A stretch of DNA of 64,000 nt from Pseudomonas bubulae (GTDB taxonomy: Bacteria; Pseudomonadota; Gammaproteobacteria; Pseudomonadales; Pseudomonadaceae), in the NCBI RefSeq assembly GCF_900618535.1, contig NZ_UYJA01000002.1, forward strand, positions 310,001 through 374,000, in the 5' to 3' direction. Below the pieces are notes generated by a model, which had not been told where the DNA came from, searched no databases, and worked only from the letters and a program-made list of their open reading frames with translations. The translations under genes were made by a program, and so were the position numbers. Numbering within the stretch: position 1 is the stretch's first letter; each line of letters begins with the position of its first letter. Positions 53,673 to 62,366 of this stretch are shown one piece after another.

Positions 53673-54299
53673 ATGTGTGGACGTTTTGCCCTGTTTCGCT
53701 GGAACCCTGCATTTGCAGCCTTGCCCGGTTTCCCGGCGGATCAGCAGGCCCAGTGGAATATTTCGCCGAATGATTCGGTATTGATTCTGCGCGCCGGTGC
53801 TGAGCCTGGCCAGCGAGAGCTGGCGCGAGCGCGCTGGGGCCTGACCCCGGCGTGGCTGACCGACCTGTCACGGACTCCGGCCCATGCCCGTGCTGAAACC
53901 GTGGCCGAGCAGCCCATGTTCCGCGATGCCTTGCGTGAGCGCCGCTGCCTGATCCCGGCCAACGGCTTTTATGAATGGCGCGGCACGACCCGTAAACGCC
54001 CCTACTGGCTGACGCCGGGTGAAGGCTCCTCGCTGTTTTTTGCCGGTATCTGGGAGGCATACCCCGTTGAGGGGCATGTGTGGCTGAGCACCGCCGTGAT
54101 TACACTGGCAGCGGCCAGCCAGCGTCGCCCGCTGATTCTGGATGAGGCCGGCCAGCAGGCCTGGCTTGACCCTCAGACTCCGCTGCAGGCCTTGCAGGCG
54201 CTGCTGGCCAGTGCGCAGATGCCGCTGCGAGAAAGACCGCTGGCCAATCTGGTCAACGATCCAAAACTCAACGCGCCCGAGTGCCTGACACCGGGTTGA
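53673..54299 (+). CDS. SRAP-domain (YedK/HMCES) protein with altered active site
   Basis: SRAP proteins crosslink to abasic sites in single-stranded DNA through Cys2. The 208-residue protein starts MCGRFALFRWNP, so Cys2 becomes N-terminal after Met removal, and Glu101 in GFYEWRG is present. Two other positions differ from the family as I know it: the Asn of NARAET is His71 (AHARAETV), and the His of the IHxRMPVIL motif is Ser149 (ASQRRPLIL). Length is slightly below the usual ~220. It may be a paralogue with changed chemistry. The start was moved inward from an earlier ATG because Cys2 is essential. Confidence 0.87.
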   Translation: MCGRFALFRWNPAFAALPGFPADQQAQWNISPNDSVLILRAGAEPGQRELARARWGLTPAWLTDLSRTPAHARAETVAEQPMFRDALRERRCLIPANGFYEWRGTTRKRPYWLTPGEGSSLFFAGIWEAYPVEGHVWLSTAVITLAAASQRRPLILDEAGQQAWLDPQTPLQALQALLASAQMPLRERPLANLVNDPKLNAPECLTPG

Positions 54300-54333
54300 G
54301 ATACGATACGCGCCATCTTTATGGAGACTTTTG

Positions 54334-55152
54334 ATGGGTAAGTTAGCGGTAGTGTGCGCCGTGGGCGCCGGGTTGTTGCTGGGTGGATGCCAGGCGGTGA
54401 ATACCACCAATGGCGGCGCCGTGGGCGTAGAGCGCAAGCAGTACATGTTCAGCATGCTGTCGAGCCAGCAGGTTGACCAGATGTACGCCCAGTCGTATCA
54501 ACAGACCGTCAGCGAGGCGGGCACCAAGGGCGTCCTGGACAAGACCAGCGCCAACGCCAGGCGCCTGCAGGCGATCGCCAACCGACTGATTGCCCAGGCG
54601 CCGGCCTTTCGCCCGGATGCCGCGCAATGGAACTGGGAAGTCAACCTGATCAAGAGTGACGAGCTCAACGCCAACTGCGGCCCTGGCGGCAAGATCATCT
54701 TTTATAGCGGGATCATCGAGCAACTCAAACTGAGTGACGATGAAATTGCCGCGATCATGGGCCATGAAATCGCCCACGCCTTGCGTGAGCACGGGCGTGA
54801 ATCCATGTCCAAGGCCTATGGCATCGAAATCGCCAAGCAGGGTGCTGGCGCCTTGTTGGGCCTGGGCCAGGACAGCCTGGGCCTGGCCGACACGGTGGTG
54901 AACTACAGCCTGACCTTGCCCAACAGCCGCAGCAATGAAAACGAAGCGGACCTGATCGGTCTGGAGCTGGCAGCCCGTGCGGGCTACAACCCGAATGCGG
55001 CGATCACCCTGTGGCAGAAAATGGCTCAGCAATCACAGAATGCGCCACCTGAATTCATGAGCACCCACCCGGCTTCAAGCAGCCGGATTGCTGCGCTGGA
55101 GGCGGCCATTCCGAAGGTGATGCCGCTGTATCAGCAAGCGCCGAAATCGTGA
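54334..55152 (+). CDS. M48-family metalloprotease lipoprotein (LoiP-like)
   Basis: Envelope zinc protease of 272 residues. The lipobox LLGGC makes it a lipoprotein, likely in the outer membrane facing the periplasm. The zinc motif is HEIAH (His144-His148) in IMGHEIAHALREHGRE, and the third ligand is in NENEADLIGLELAA. The family (LoiP, BepA relatives) degrades misfolded outer-membrane proteins. The start is the ATG after TATGGAGACTTTTG; a TTG three bases earlier is less likely. It is followed by a REP hairpin. Confidence 0.92.
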   Translation: MGKLAVVCAVGAGLLLGGCQAVNTTNGGAVGVERKQYMFSMLSSQQVDQMYAQSYQQTVSEAGTKGVLDKTSANARRLQAIANRLIAQAPAFRPDAAQWNWEVNLIKSDELNANCGPGGKIIFYSGIIEQLKLSDDEIAAIMGHEIAHALREHGRESMSKAYGIEIAKQGAGALLGLGQDSLGLADTVVNYSLTLPNSRSNENEADLIGLELAARAGYNPNAAITLWQKMAQQSQNAPPEFMSTHPASSSRIAALEAAIPKVMPLYQQAPKS

Positions 55153-55159
55153 CGCTTGT

Positions 55160-55246
55160 TGTGGGAGCGGGCTTGCTCGCGATGGCGTCTACGCGGTTCA
55201 ACTGAAAGACCGCAGTGCCTGTATCGCGAGCAAGCCCGCTCCCACA
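55160..55246. repeat. REP palindrome between M48 gene and GDT1 gene
   Basis: TGTGGGAGCGGGCTTGCTCG and TCGCGAGCAAGCCCGCTCCC-ACA pair across a loop of about 40 bases. It is located between two convergent genes. Confidence 0.88.
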
Positions 55247-55257
55247 CAAAGTGTGGG

Positions 55258-55845
55258 TTACACCCAGCCGCTGATCTGCATCGCCTTGTACACGGCCACT
55301 ACAGCCAGTACTACGAACGCGGTGGCAGCCAGTCTGCGGATCAGGGTCAACGGCAGTTTGTCAGCGGCAAAGTTGCCCGCCAAAACCACCGGCACGTTGG
55401 CAATCAGCATGCCCAGGGTTGTACCGATAATCACCAGCCACAGATCCGGGTATTGTGCGGCGAGCATCACCGTCGCCACCTGGGTCTTGTCACCGATTTC
55501 GGCAATGAAGAAGGTGATCAATGTGGTCACGAACGGCCCGTACTTGCGTGCGGTGCTGGCTTCGTCGTCGTCCATCTTGTCCGGCACCAGGGTCCACAGC
55601 GCGGTGGCGGTAAAGCTCGCGGCGAGGATCCAGTGCAGCATGGCGTCACTGAAGAACGTGCTGAACCAGGCGCCTACAGCACCGGCGGCGGCATGGTTGG
55701 CCAGGGTCGCGACCACGATACCGGCGATTATCGGCCAGGGTTTGCGAAAGCGTGCGGCCAGAATAAGGGCGAGCAGTTGCGTCTTGTCGCCGATTTCGGC
55801 CAAGGCAACGATTGCAGTAGGGACAAGCAGGGAATCGAGCATCAT
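55258..55845 (-). CDS. GDT1/UPF0016 family manganese exporter
   Basis: Inner-membrane cation exporter of 195 residues with six helices in two repeats, each with the signature LAEIGDKTQLLALIL (about residues 15-30) and IAEIGDKTQVATVML (about 113-128). The two Glu/Asp pairs form the metal site. Homologues (MneA, GDT1) move Mn2+ or Ca2+ out of the cytosol. The upstream yybP-ykoY-type leader, which senses Mn2+, supports manganese as substrate. Start at either of two adjacent Met codons. Confidence 0.92.
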   Translation of the reverse strand: MMLDSLLVPTAIVALAEIGDKTQLLALILAARFRKPWPIIAGIVVATLANHAAAGAVGAWFSTFFSDAMLHWILAASFTATALWTLVPDKMDDDEASTARKYGPFVTTLITFFIAEIGDKTQVATVMLAAQYPDLWLVIIGTTLGMLIANVPVVLAGNFAADKLPLTLIRRLAATAFVVLAVVAVYKAMQISGWV

Positions 55846-55859
55846 CAGGTGGTTTCCAG

Positions 55860-56050
55860 GGGCGGGTCGACACGGCTATGACACGTACAGCCTCCCCGCC
55901 CCGGGTAAGGTGTTCGTGTCATAGGTCTTGTCAAACCCCGGTCCGTCTGTGCGGACACCTGGGTCGCATACGCCATGGTCTGTTGACCAAGTATGTTGAC
56001 GTATGCCGGACGAGCTTGACGCTCGTGGGAGACTACTCCCCTAGGACGGA
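55860..56050 (-). promoter_or_regulatory. yybP-ykoY-type manganese riboswitch leader
   Basis: On the minus strand the leader begins CTAGGGGAGTAGTCTCCCAC (GGGGAGTAG at 56041-56033), with a hairpin GACGAGC...GCTCGTC-type, and later GACAAGACCTATGACACGAA then ACCTTACCCGGGGCGGGGAG. These are the hallmark 5' and 3' blocks of the yybP-ykoY class that binds Mn2+ and switches on efflux genes. It ends about 15 bases before the GDT1 start. Boundaries are approximate. It explains the non-coding region 55846-56103. Confidence 0.85.
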
Positions 56051-56103
56051 GCGGATTCTGCCTAGGCAAATCCGATCCGGCAAGCTCTTATTTTTCCGCA
56101 GGC

Positions 56104-57102
56104 TCAACGGCGCTTGGCGCTGTAAATCCGGAAACCCTGGCCCTCGGCCTTGACCGTGCAGGCACCGAAATGCTCTTCGATCAGCGGTTGATATCGCAGG
56201 AAGCTGTTGGCGACAATCCGTAGTTCGCCACCTGATTTCAGATGTTTCACTGCTTTTTGCAGCAAGTTTTCGGTGGCGTGGTAATCGGTATGCACCCCCA
56301 CGTGGAACGGCGGGTTGCTCAGAATCGTGTTCAAACCCATGGGCGCGGCGTCGATGCCGTTGCCGGTAATCACTTCCCCTTCCAGACCGTTGGCCGCCAG
56401 GGTCAAACGGCTGCTGGCGGTGGCGAAGGCATCCACGTCGAGCAGGGTGACGTTGTTGTGCGGGTAGCGGCGCTTGACCGCAGCCCCGAGCACACCCGCA
56501 CCGCAGCCGAAGTCCAGCACGTGGCCGCTGGGCAACTTGTCCAGATGCTCAAGCAGCAGGGCGCTGCCGCGATCCAGGCGACCGTGGCTGAACACGCCCG
56601 GCAGGCTCACGACCTTGAGCGGGCCTTCGGGCAGCGGCAGTTCGTAATGTTGCGCCAGGTCGTGCAGTACCGGCACGGGCGGGGCGTTATCCACCGTCAC
56701 TTGCCACAGCTGGCAATGCCGCGCGCTATCGAGTTTGCGCGGCTTGCCGAACGGGATCAGTTGCTTGGACGCGCCTTCAATGCCACCCTTTTTTTCACCG
56801 ACCAGAAACACGTCGGCACCCGGCAGGCGGGCGGCCACGGCTTTGAGCACGTAGTCGCTCAGTTCCTTGGACTTGGGCAGGAACACCACGGCGGTGTCGA
56901 ACGCCCGCTCAGGGATATCGACACCGAACTGCACACGCCCGGCAAAGCGGGCGTCGAGCGCGGCCTGGTCGCCGGCATGCCAGCACCAGCCATGGGCATC
57001 GGGCAGTTCGCCCAGCAGTTCGTCAGCGGGCAAGCCGACCAATAGCACCGAGCCTTGAAAGTATTCAGGCTGACGAAGCAGTACTTCACTGCGCGGATCC
57101 AT
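56104..57102 (-). CDS. rsmC: 16S rRNA (guanine1207-N2)-methyltransferase
   Basis: Methylates G1207 of 16S rRNA using S-adenosylmethionine. It has 332 residues: an inactive N-terminal domain and a catalytic C-terminal domain with [15 protein letters not shown] (SAM loop) and the amino-methyltransferase motif [16 protein letters not shown]. The C-terminus [11 protein letters not shown] is typical. It is divergent from no neighbour and is probably transcribed on its own. Confidence 0.93.
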   Translation of the reverse strand: MDPRSEVLLRQPEYFQGSVLLVGLPADELLGELPDAHGWCWHAGDQAALDARFAGRVQFGVDIPERAFDTAVVFLPKSKELSDYVLKAVAARLPGADVFLVGEKKGGIEGASKQLIPFGKPRKLDSARHCQLWQVTVDNAPPVPVLHDLAQHYELPLPEGPLKVVSLPGVFSHGRLDRGSALLLEHLDKLPSGHVLDFGCGAGVLGAAVKRRYPHNNVTLLDVDAFATASSRLTLAANGLEGEVITGNGIDAAPMGLNTILSNPPFHVGVHTDYHATENLLQKAVKHLKSGGELRIVANSFLRYQPLIEEHFGACTVKAEGQGFRIYSAKRR

Positions 57103-57132
57103 AATCTGCTCCTCAAAAAGGGGCGCAGTCTA

Positions 57133-58098
57133 TCAACTGACGACCCGCAGCGCTGTACCGTTGAAGAACGCTTCGGCATTTTGCGCCAGTTGGCCGACGA
57201 TGCGCTGGCGTGCTTCACGACTGCCCCAGGCACTGTGCGGGGTGATGATCAGGCGCGGAATGTCGGCCCCCAGCAATGGGTTGCCGTCGCGTGGTGGTTC
57301 GACGCTGAGCACGTCGGTGGCCGCGCCACCCAGATGGCCGCTACGCAGGGCGTCGGCGAGTGCCTGTTCGTCGATCATGCCGCCACGTGCGGTATTGACT
57401 ACAAAGGCCCCGGGTTTGAGCAGTGCCAGTTCGCGGGCGCCGATAAAATTACGCATATGCTCGGTGAGCGGGCAGTGAAAGGTCAGCGCGTCGACCTGGG
57501 GCAGCAGTTCGTCCAGCGTCAGGCGCCCGGCACGGGCCGGGCGCCCCGGGATCTGGCCGATCAGCACGCGCATGCCGAAGGCTTCGGCCAGTTTCGCGAC
57601 CGCACTGCCCAGCTCGCCGTGACCGAACAGGCCCAGGGTCTTGCCCTGCAGCTCGACAATCGGGAAGTCCAGCAGGCAGAACTGTTTGGCTTGCTGCCAC
57701 TGGCCGTCGGCCACGGCCTTGTTGTAATCGACCAGGCGCGTAGCCAGTGCCAGCAGCAGGCCGAGGGTGTGCTGCGCCACCGATGGCGTGCCGTAGCCCT
57801 GGCAGTTGGCAACGATGATCCCTTGGGCGCGGGCGGCCTCAAGGTCAACGTTGTTGGTGCCGGTGGCCGCTACCAGAATCAACTTCAGCTCCGGGCAGGC
57901 AGCCAGGGTCTGGGCGTTGAGCAGCGCTTTGTTGCTGATGGCCACACTGGCGCCTTGCAGACGCTCGATCACATTGGCTGGCGTGGTGTCTGCGCACAGC
58001 TGCAAGTCGCCGAAGCTGCGACGCAGCGGGTCGAGGTCGAGATCGCCCAGGTCCAGTGAGGTGTAATCAAGGAATACGGCGCGCTGAGTGTTAGTCAT
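57133..58098 (-). CDS. D-2-hydroxyacid dehydrogenase (HprA/GyaR-like)
   Basis: NAD(P)H-dependent reductase of 2-oxoacids, 321 residues from the ATG after AAAGGTACAGTTG. The Rossmann motif is GLFGHGELGSAVAKLAEAFG. Catalytic residues: Arg in NTARGGMIDEQAL, Glu in the following helix, and His in ITPHSAWGSREAR. The short HGEL turn and lack of an ACT domain favour glycerate/hydroxypyruvate reductase over SerA. 30 bases separate it from rsmC. Confidence 0.9.
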   Translation of the reverse strand: MTNTQRAVFLDYTSLDLGDLDLDPLRRSFGDLQLCADTTPANVIERLQGASVAISNKALLNAQTLAACPELKLILVAATGTNNVDLEAARAQGIIVANCQGYGTPSVAQHTLGLLLALATRLVDYNKAVADGQWQQAKQFCLLDFPIVELQGKTLGLFGHGELGSAVAKLAEAFGMRVLIGQIPGRPARAGRLTLDELLPQVDALTFHCPLTEHMRNFIGARELALLKPGAFVVNTARGGMIDEQALADALRSGHLGGAATDVLSVEPPRDGNPLLGADIPRLIITPHSAWGSREARQRIVGQLAQNAEAFFNGTALRVVS

Positions 58099-58178
58099 CA
58101 ACTGTACCTTTTGTGCTGTGAAATGAAGGCGTAATGTGGCGAGCCTAACAGAAGAAACAATTTGTAATGGAGCCGTGC

Positions 58179-58808
58179 ATGTACTGGACAGAATTTTTGA
58201 CCGTAGCCTTGATTCACCTGTTGGCGGTGGCCAGCCCCGGGCCTGATTTTGCCGTGGTAGTACGCGAGAGCGTCACTCACGGCCGCCGTGCCGGGATGTT
58301 TACCGCGTTTGGTGTGGGCACGGCGATTTTTGTCCATGTCGGCTATTCATTGCTGGGTATCGGCATCATCGTGTCGCAATCGATTGTGCTGTTCAACGCC
58401 CTGAAATGGCTGGCAGCGGCTTATCTGCTGTATATCGGCATCAAGGCACTGCGGGCCAAACCGGCTGATCCTGCGGCGTTGGCGGCCAGCTTGCCGGTGG
58501 GCGAGCGCACGGCACGCGGGGCTTTCACGTCGGGCTTTGTGACCAACGGCCTGAACCCCAAGGCGACGCTGTTTTTCCTGTCGCTGTTTACCGTGGTGAT
58601 CAACCCGCACACCCCACTGTCGATCCAGGCCGGTTATGGCGTGTACCTGGCAGTGGCAACCGGTGTGTGGTTCTGCATGGTCGCGATGCTGTTCAGCCAT
58701 CAGCGCGTGCGTACAGGCTTTGCCCGCATGGGTCACTGGTTTGACCGCACCATGGGCGCGGTACTGGTGGCATTGGGCGTGAAACTGGCGTTTACCGAGA
58801 TGCATTGA
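58179..58808 (+). CDS. LysE/RhtB-family amino-acid exporter
   Basis: Inner-membrane exporter of 209 residues with about six hydrophobic segments. The family signature is AVASPGPDFAVVVRESVTHG. The ATG at 58179 follows TGGAGCCGTGC; an in-frame ATG 12 bases earlier has a weaker site. Substrates in this family are amino acids such as homoserine, threonine or lysine; specificity is unknown here. Confidence 0.9.
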   Translation: MYWTEFLTVALIHLLAVASPGPDFAVVVRESVTHGRRAGMFTAFGVGTAIFVHVGYSLLGIGIIVSQSIVLFNALKWLAAAYLLYIGIKALRAKPADPAALAASLPVGERTARGAFTSGFVTNGLNPKATLFFLSLFTVVINPHTPLSIQAGYGVYLAVATGVWFCMVAMLFSHQRVRTGFARMGHWFDRTMGAVLVALGVKLAFTEMH

Positions 58809-58822
58809 CACACCTCGGTTCC

Positions 58823-58867
58823 GTAGCAGCTGCCGAGGAACGAAGGCTGCGTCCGGCAGCAGCTACG
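58823..58867. repeat. Compact REP element after the lysE-like gene
   Basis: GTAGCAGCTGCCGAGGAACG and CGTCCGGCAGCAGCTAC face each other with a short core. Confidence 0.75.
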
Positions 58868-58949
58868 GGGAGATGGTCGGGTTCTTGTCAAAATCTGGAT
58901 TTGCTTCATCCTTGCGGGCTTATTGCAGTGTGCCCACGGAGAAGTATCG

Positions 58950-60707
58950 ATGTCCTCAGTCCACCGGTCCTGGCGTCGCGCCAGGCTGGCGCTGGCAGTC
59001 AGCCTTGCGTCGACGTCCGCTTGGGGCGTGAGCTTCAATCTCGGCCCGGTTGAGGGGCAGATCGATACCGAGCTGTCCATCGGCGCCAGTTGGTCCACCG
59101 CCAGGGCCGACAGCAAACTGATAGGCGCCAACAATGGCGGCACGGGGCAATCGGCCATTTCTGACGATGGCCGCCTTAACTTTAAACGCGGCGAAACTTT
59201 TTCGAAAATCTTTACCGGCATGCACGCACTGGAACTCAAGTACGGCGACAGCGGCCTGTATGTGCGTGGCAAGTATTGGTATGACTTCGAGTTGCAGGAC
59301 GACAGCCGCCCCTTCAAGCCCATCAGTGACTCAGGCCGCCGAGCCAGTGCGCAATCGGCCGGCGCGCAACTGCTCGATGCGTTCGTTTACCACAACTACG
59401 CCATTGCCGATCAGCCCGGCGCAGTCCGCTTGGGTAAACAGGTGGTCAGTTGGGGCGAAAGTGCGTTTATCGGTGGCGGCATCAATGCGATCAACCCCAC
59501 CGACCCTGCCGCCTATCGTCGGCCTGGCACTGAGTTCAAAGATGGCCTGGTGCCGGTCAACCTGTTCTATCTCTCGCAAAACCTGACCGACAACCTGTCG
59601 GCTGAAGCCTTTTATCAGCTGGATTGGGAGCCGTCCGAAGCGGACAACTGCGGGACGTTTTTCTCCCGGTCAGACGTGATGGCTGACGGCTGCAGCGGCA
59701 ATTACCGGGTCATGAGCAAGCGTTCGGCACTCGATGTGGCCGACCTCGCCGCGCTGACCGGTGCCGGGGTTGAGGTGAACGAGGAGGGCGTGCTGGTACG
59801 CCGTGGCGCCAATCGTTATGCGCGCAACAGCGGGCAGTTCGGGGTGGCGATGCACTATGTGTTCGAGCCGCTGGGCACCGAGTTCGGTGCCTACTTCATG
59901 AACTACCACAGTCGCGACCCGATCCTCAGCGCCAGCGCGGCGCCGCAGTCGGCCTATAACGCGGCAGCAGGCGCCGGAGGGCTGGCGCCGATGGTTGTTG
60001 CCGGCAATTCGGGCTATTACGTTGAATACCCTGAAGACATCCGCCTTTACGGCCTGAGCTTCTCCACCACGTTATCCACAGGCACGGCCTGGAAGGGCGA
60101 GTTGAGTTACCGTCCCAATGCGCCGGTGCAACTCAACAGCAACGACTTGCTGTACGCCAATGTCACGTTGCTGCCCGGGCTTGCCGATGCATCGCCACTG
60201 AGCGTCACTCCCGGCGCAGATGTGCAGGGCTATCGGCGCAAGGAAGTCACCCGGTTCCAGACGTCCCTCAGCCATGTGTTCGACAACGCGATGGGTGCCG
60301 ATCACCTGACCGTGACCGGTGAAGTGGGGGTGACCCGGGTTGGTGGCCTGGATAGCCCTTCAGGGCTGCGTTACGGGCGTGATCCGGTGTTTGGCTCTGA
60401 AGGTAATGACGGCTTCACCACGGCCACCTCCTGGGGCTACCGTGGTCGCGCAGTGTGGGAATACAGAAGCGTTGTTCCCGGGGTGAACCTCAAGCCCAAT
60501 CTGGGCTGGTCCCATGATGTCAGCGGCTATTCGCCGGGGCCCGATGCCAGCTTCGAAGAGGGCCGCAAAGCCATCTCCCTGGGGCTGGAGGGTGACTATC
60601 AAAGCACCTACACCGGCAGCCTGTCGTACACCAATTTTTTTGGTGGGCGCTACAACACCCTCAGCGACCGCGACTTTGTGGCGCTGACGATGGGTGTGAA
60701 GTTCTAG
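58950..60707 (+). CDS. DUF1302 outer-membrane protein
   Basis: A 585-residue protein with a signal peptide ending near TSAWGVSF and a beta-barrel-like mature part (FNLGPVEGQIDTELSIGASW, LGKQVVSWGESAFIGGG, YNTLSDRDFVALTMGVKF with terminal Phe). This is the DUF1302 family, probable outer-membrane channels often encoded beside a DUF1329 gene and lipid or sterol degradation genes in pseudomonads. Here no DUF1329 partner is adjacent. The ATG follows ACGGAGAAGTATCG. Confidence 0.9.
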   Translation: MSSVHRSWRRARLALAVSLASTSAWGVSFNLGPVEGQIDTELSIGASWSTARADSKLIGANNGGTGQSAISDDGRLNFKRGETFSKIFTGMHALELKYGDSGLYVRGKYWYDFELQDDSRPFKPISDSGRRASAQSAGAQLLDAFVYHNYAIADQPGAVRLGKQVVSWGESAFIGGGINAINPTDPAAYRRPGTEFKDGLVPVNLFYLSQNLTDNLSAEAFYQLDWEPSEADNCGTFFSRSDVMADGCSGNYRVMSKRSALDVADLAALTGAGVEVNEEGVLVRRGANRYARNSGQFGVAMHYVFEPLGTEFGAYFMNYHSRDPILSASAAPQSAYNAAAGAGGLAPMVVAGNSGYYVEYPEDIRLYGLSFSTTLSTGTAWKGELSYRPNAPVQLNSNDLLYANVTLLPGLADASPLSVTPGADVQGYRRKEVTRFQTSLSHVFDNAMGADHLTVTGEVGVTRVGGLDSPSGLRYGRDPVFGSEGNDGFTTATSWGYRGRAVWEYRSVVPGVNLKPNLGWSHDVSGYSPGPDASFEEGRKAISLGLEGDYQSTYTGSLSYTNFFGGRYNTLSDRDFVALTMGVKF

Positions 60708-60862
60708 GCCGGAATTTGTTGGGAGGCGTTCGGGCGACTATTGTTTGTGGGGTGCGAATGTTTACGACCCAAGGAATTTTTACCGTTGGTCGTGTTCCAA
60801 GATTTATAAAGGTCTAATGCCAATGGCCTTTGCCCCTAGAAAGATTGATCAGGAGCTTCACC

Positions 60863-61585
60863 ATGTTCATTTCGCGTCGTTTGATTGTTGCTGCAAGTGC
60901 GGTGGCCTTGCTGGCTGGCTGCGCTACGCCTAACCCGTATGACAACCAGGGCCAGGGGTCTTCCGGGACGGGCTTGAGCAAGACTGCCACCTACGGTGGC
61001 CTGGGGGCTCTGGCGGGTGCTGTGGCGGGTGCTGCCATCGACCATAACAACCGTGGCAAGGGCGCGCTGATCGGTGCTGCCGTGGCAGGCCTGGGTGCAG
61101 CCGGTTATGGCTATTACGCCGACAAGCAGGAAGCAGCCCTGCGTGCGAGCATGGCCAACACGGGCGTTGAAGTTCAGCGTCAGGGCGACAACATCACCCT
61201 GGTGATGCCAGGCAACATTACCTTCGCGACCAACTCGGCCAACATTGCGCCCAGCTTCTATCAGCCGCTGAACAACCTGGCGAATTCGCTCAAGCAGTTC
61301 AACAACCAGAACCTGATCCAGATCGTGGGTTACACCGACAGCACCGGTAACTACAACTACAACATGCAGCTTTCCCAGCAGCGTGCGCAAAGCGTAGCGA
61401 CCTACCTGACGTCTCAAGGTGTGAGCGGCCAGTACCTGTCAGTCAAAGGTATGGGTCCGGCTGATCCGATTGCCAGCAACGCCACCGCAGATGGCCGCGC
61501 ACAGAACCGTCGCGTACAAGTGACACTGGCGCCAATCCCGGGCATGCAATACCAGCAGCCGGGTCAGGTGCAGCAGTACCCTTGA
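60863..61585 (+). CDS. OmpA-domain lipoprotein with glycine zipper (YiaD-like)
   Basis: Outer-membrane lipoprotein of 240 residues that likely binds peptidoglycan. The lipobox is LLAGC (SAVALLAGCATPNPYDNQG), followed by a glycine-zipper segment (GGLGALAGAVAGAAIDHNNR, GAAVAGLGAAGYGYY) and a C-terminal OmpA domain with IVGYTDSTGNYNYNMQLSQQ and ADGRAQNRRVQVTLAP. The start at MFISRRLIVAAS follows CAGGAGCTTCACC. A REP and a terminator lie downstream. Confidence 0.93.
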   Translation: MFISRRLIVAASAVALLAGCATPNPYDNQGQGSSGTGLSKTATYGGLGALAGAVAGAAIDHNNRGKGALIGAAVAGLGAAGYGYYADKQEAALRASMANTGVEVQRQGDNITLVMPGNITFATNSANIAPSFYQPLNNLANSLKQFNNQNLIQIVGYTDSTGNYNYNMQLSQQRAQSVATYLTSQGVSGQYLSVKGMGPADPIASNATADGRAQNRRVQVTLAPIPGMQYQQPGQVQQYP

Positions 61586-61595
61586 TCATTACCTC

Positions 61596-61709
61596 GTAGC
61601 AGCTGCCGAAGGCTGCGTTCGGCTGCGCAGCAGTCGTAAACCCTGAGTGCGGGGTTTGGCTGATATTGCGACGACTTCGTCGTCGAACGCAGCCTGCGGC
61701 AGCGGCTAC
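61596..61709. repeat. REP element after the OmpA-like gene
   Basis: GTAGCAGCTGCCGAAGGCTG and CAGCCTGCGGCAGCGGCTAC face each other, 75 bases apart. Confidence 0.85.
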
Positions 61710-61732
61710 GGGGGGGGCGCAAGACACACAAC

Positions 61733-61770
61733 AAAAAGCCCCGCGATCCTTGCAGATCGCGGGGCTTTTT
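61733..61770. terminator. Bidirectional terminator between OmpA-like gene and yhcB
   Basis: AAAAAGCCCCGCGATC, loop CTTGCA, GATCGCGGGGCTTTTT: strong stem with A and T runs between convergent genes. Confidence 0.93.
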
Positions 61771-61792
61771 ATTGGGCATCCAGCTGGGGAAA

Positions 61793-62227
61793 TTACTTCT
61801 TCAGGCCGTAATGCTCATCCAGCATGCCAGGACCGTTCGGGCTTTTTGGTGCGTAGTCCAATGGCGGCTCGGTGCTGTGCGGCGGGGTGATGCGCTCGCG
61901 ATGCGGTTGTGGCACATCCGGGTGCAGGGCAGCCAGCAGGCGTTGGCGAGTCTGCTCGTCCAGGGCCAAACGGTTGGCGCCCTCGGCGAGGTGTTCTTGC
62001 ACGTCCTGATAGCTCTGTGTGAGTTTCTTCACCAGGTTGGCGGTGGTGTTGAAGTGGGTAACCACTTCACTTTGGTAACTGTCAAAACGTTCCTGGATGT
62101 CGTCCAGCTGACGCTGCGTGCGGTTAGGCACGGCATTGGGCAGCAGACGAGCAACCAGAAAACCAATGGCGACACCGGCAACCAGGGCGAGAGTCGGCAA
62201 CAACCAAATCAAGAGCGAGTGTTCCAC
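61793..62227 (-). CDS. YhcB/ZapG-family (DUF1043) inner-membrane protein
   Basis: A 144-residue protein with one N-terminal helix (LLIWLLPTLALVAGVAIGFL), then a cytoplasmic coiled coil (about residues 38-95) with FDSYQSEVVTHFNTTANLVK typical of DUF1043, and a disordered Pro-rich tail. E. coli YhcB/ZapG helps link division, cell wall and envelope growth. It starts with GTG after GAGGAAGGACTC. It faces the alpha/beta hydrolase gene. Confidence 0.9.
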   Translation of the reverse strand: MEHSLLIWLLPTLALVAGVAIGFLVARLLPNAVPNRTQRQLDDIQERFDSYQSEVVTHFNTTANLVKKLTQSYQDVQEHLAEGANRLALDEQTRQRLLAALHPDVPQPHRERITPPHSTEPPLDYAPKSPNGPGMLDEHYGLKK

Positions 62228-62366
62228 GAGTCCTTCCTCTATAAACGGCTTTGCTTTACGTTAACGGCTCGGACCTGCGCTGTATACCGCGATGCACTCG
62301 CAAATATGTCAGACAGAATCTATCAGCTAGACGAGTCGACCCAATCTGAGGTCACGGAGTTCCCTC

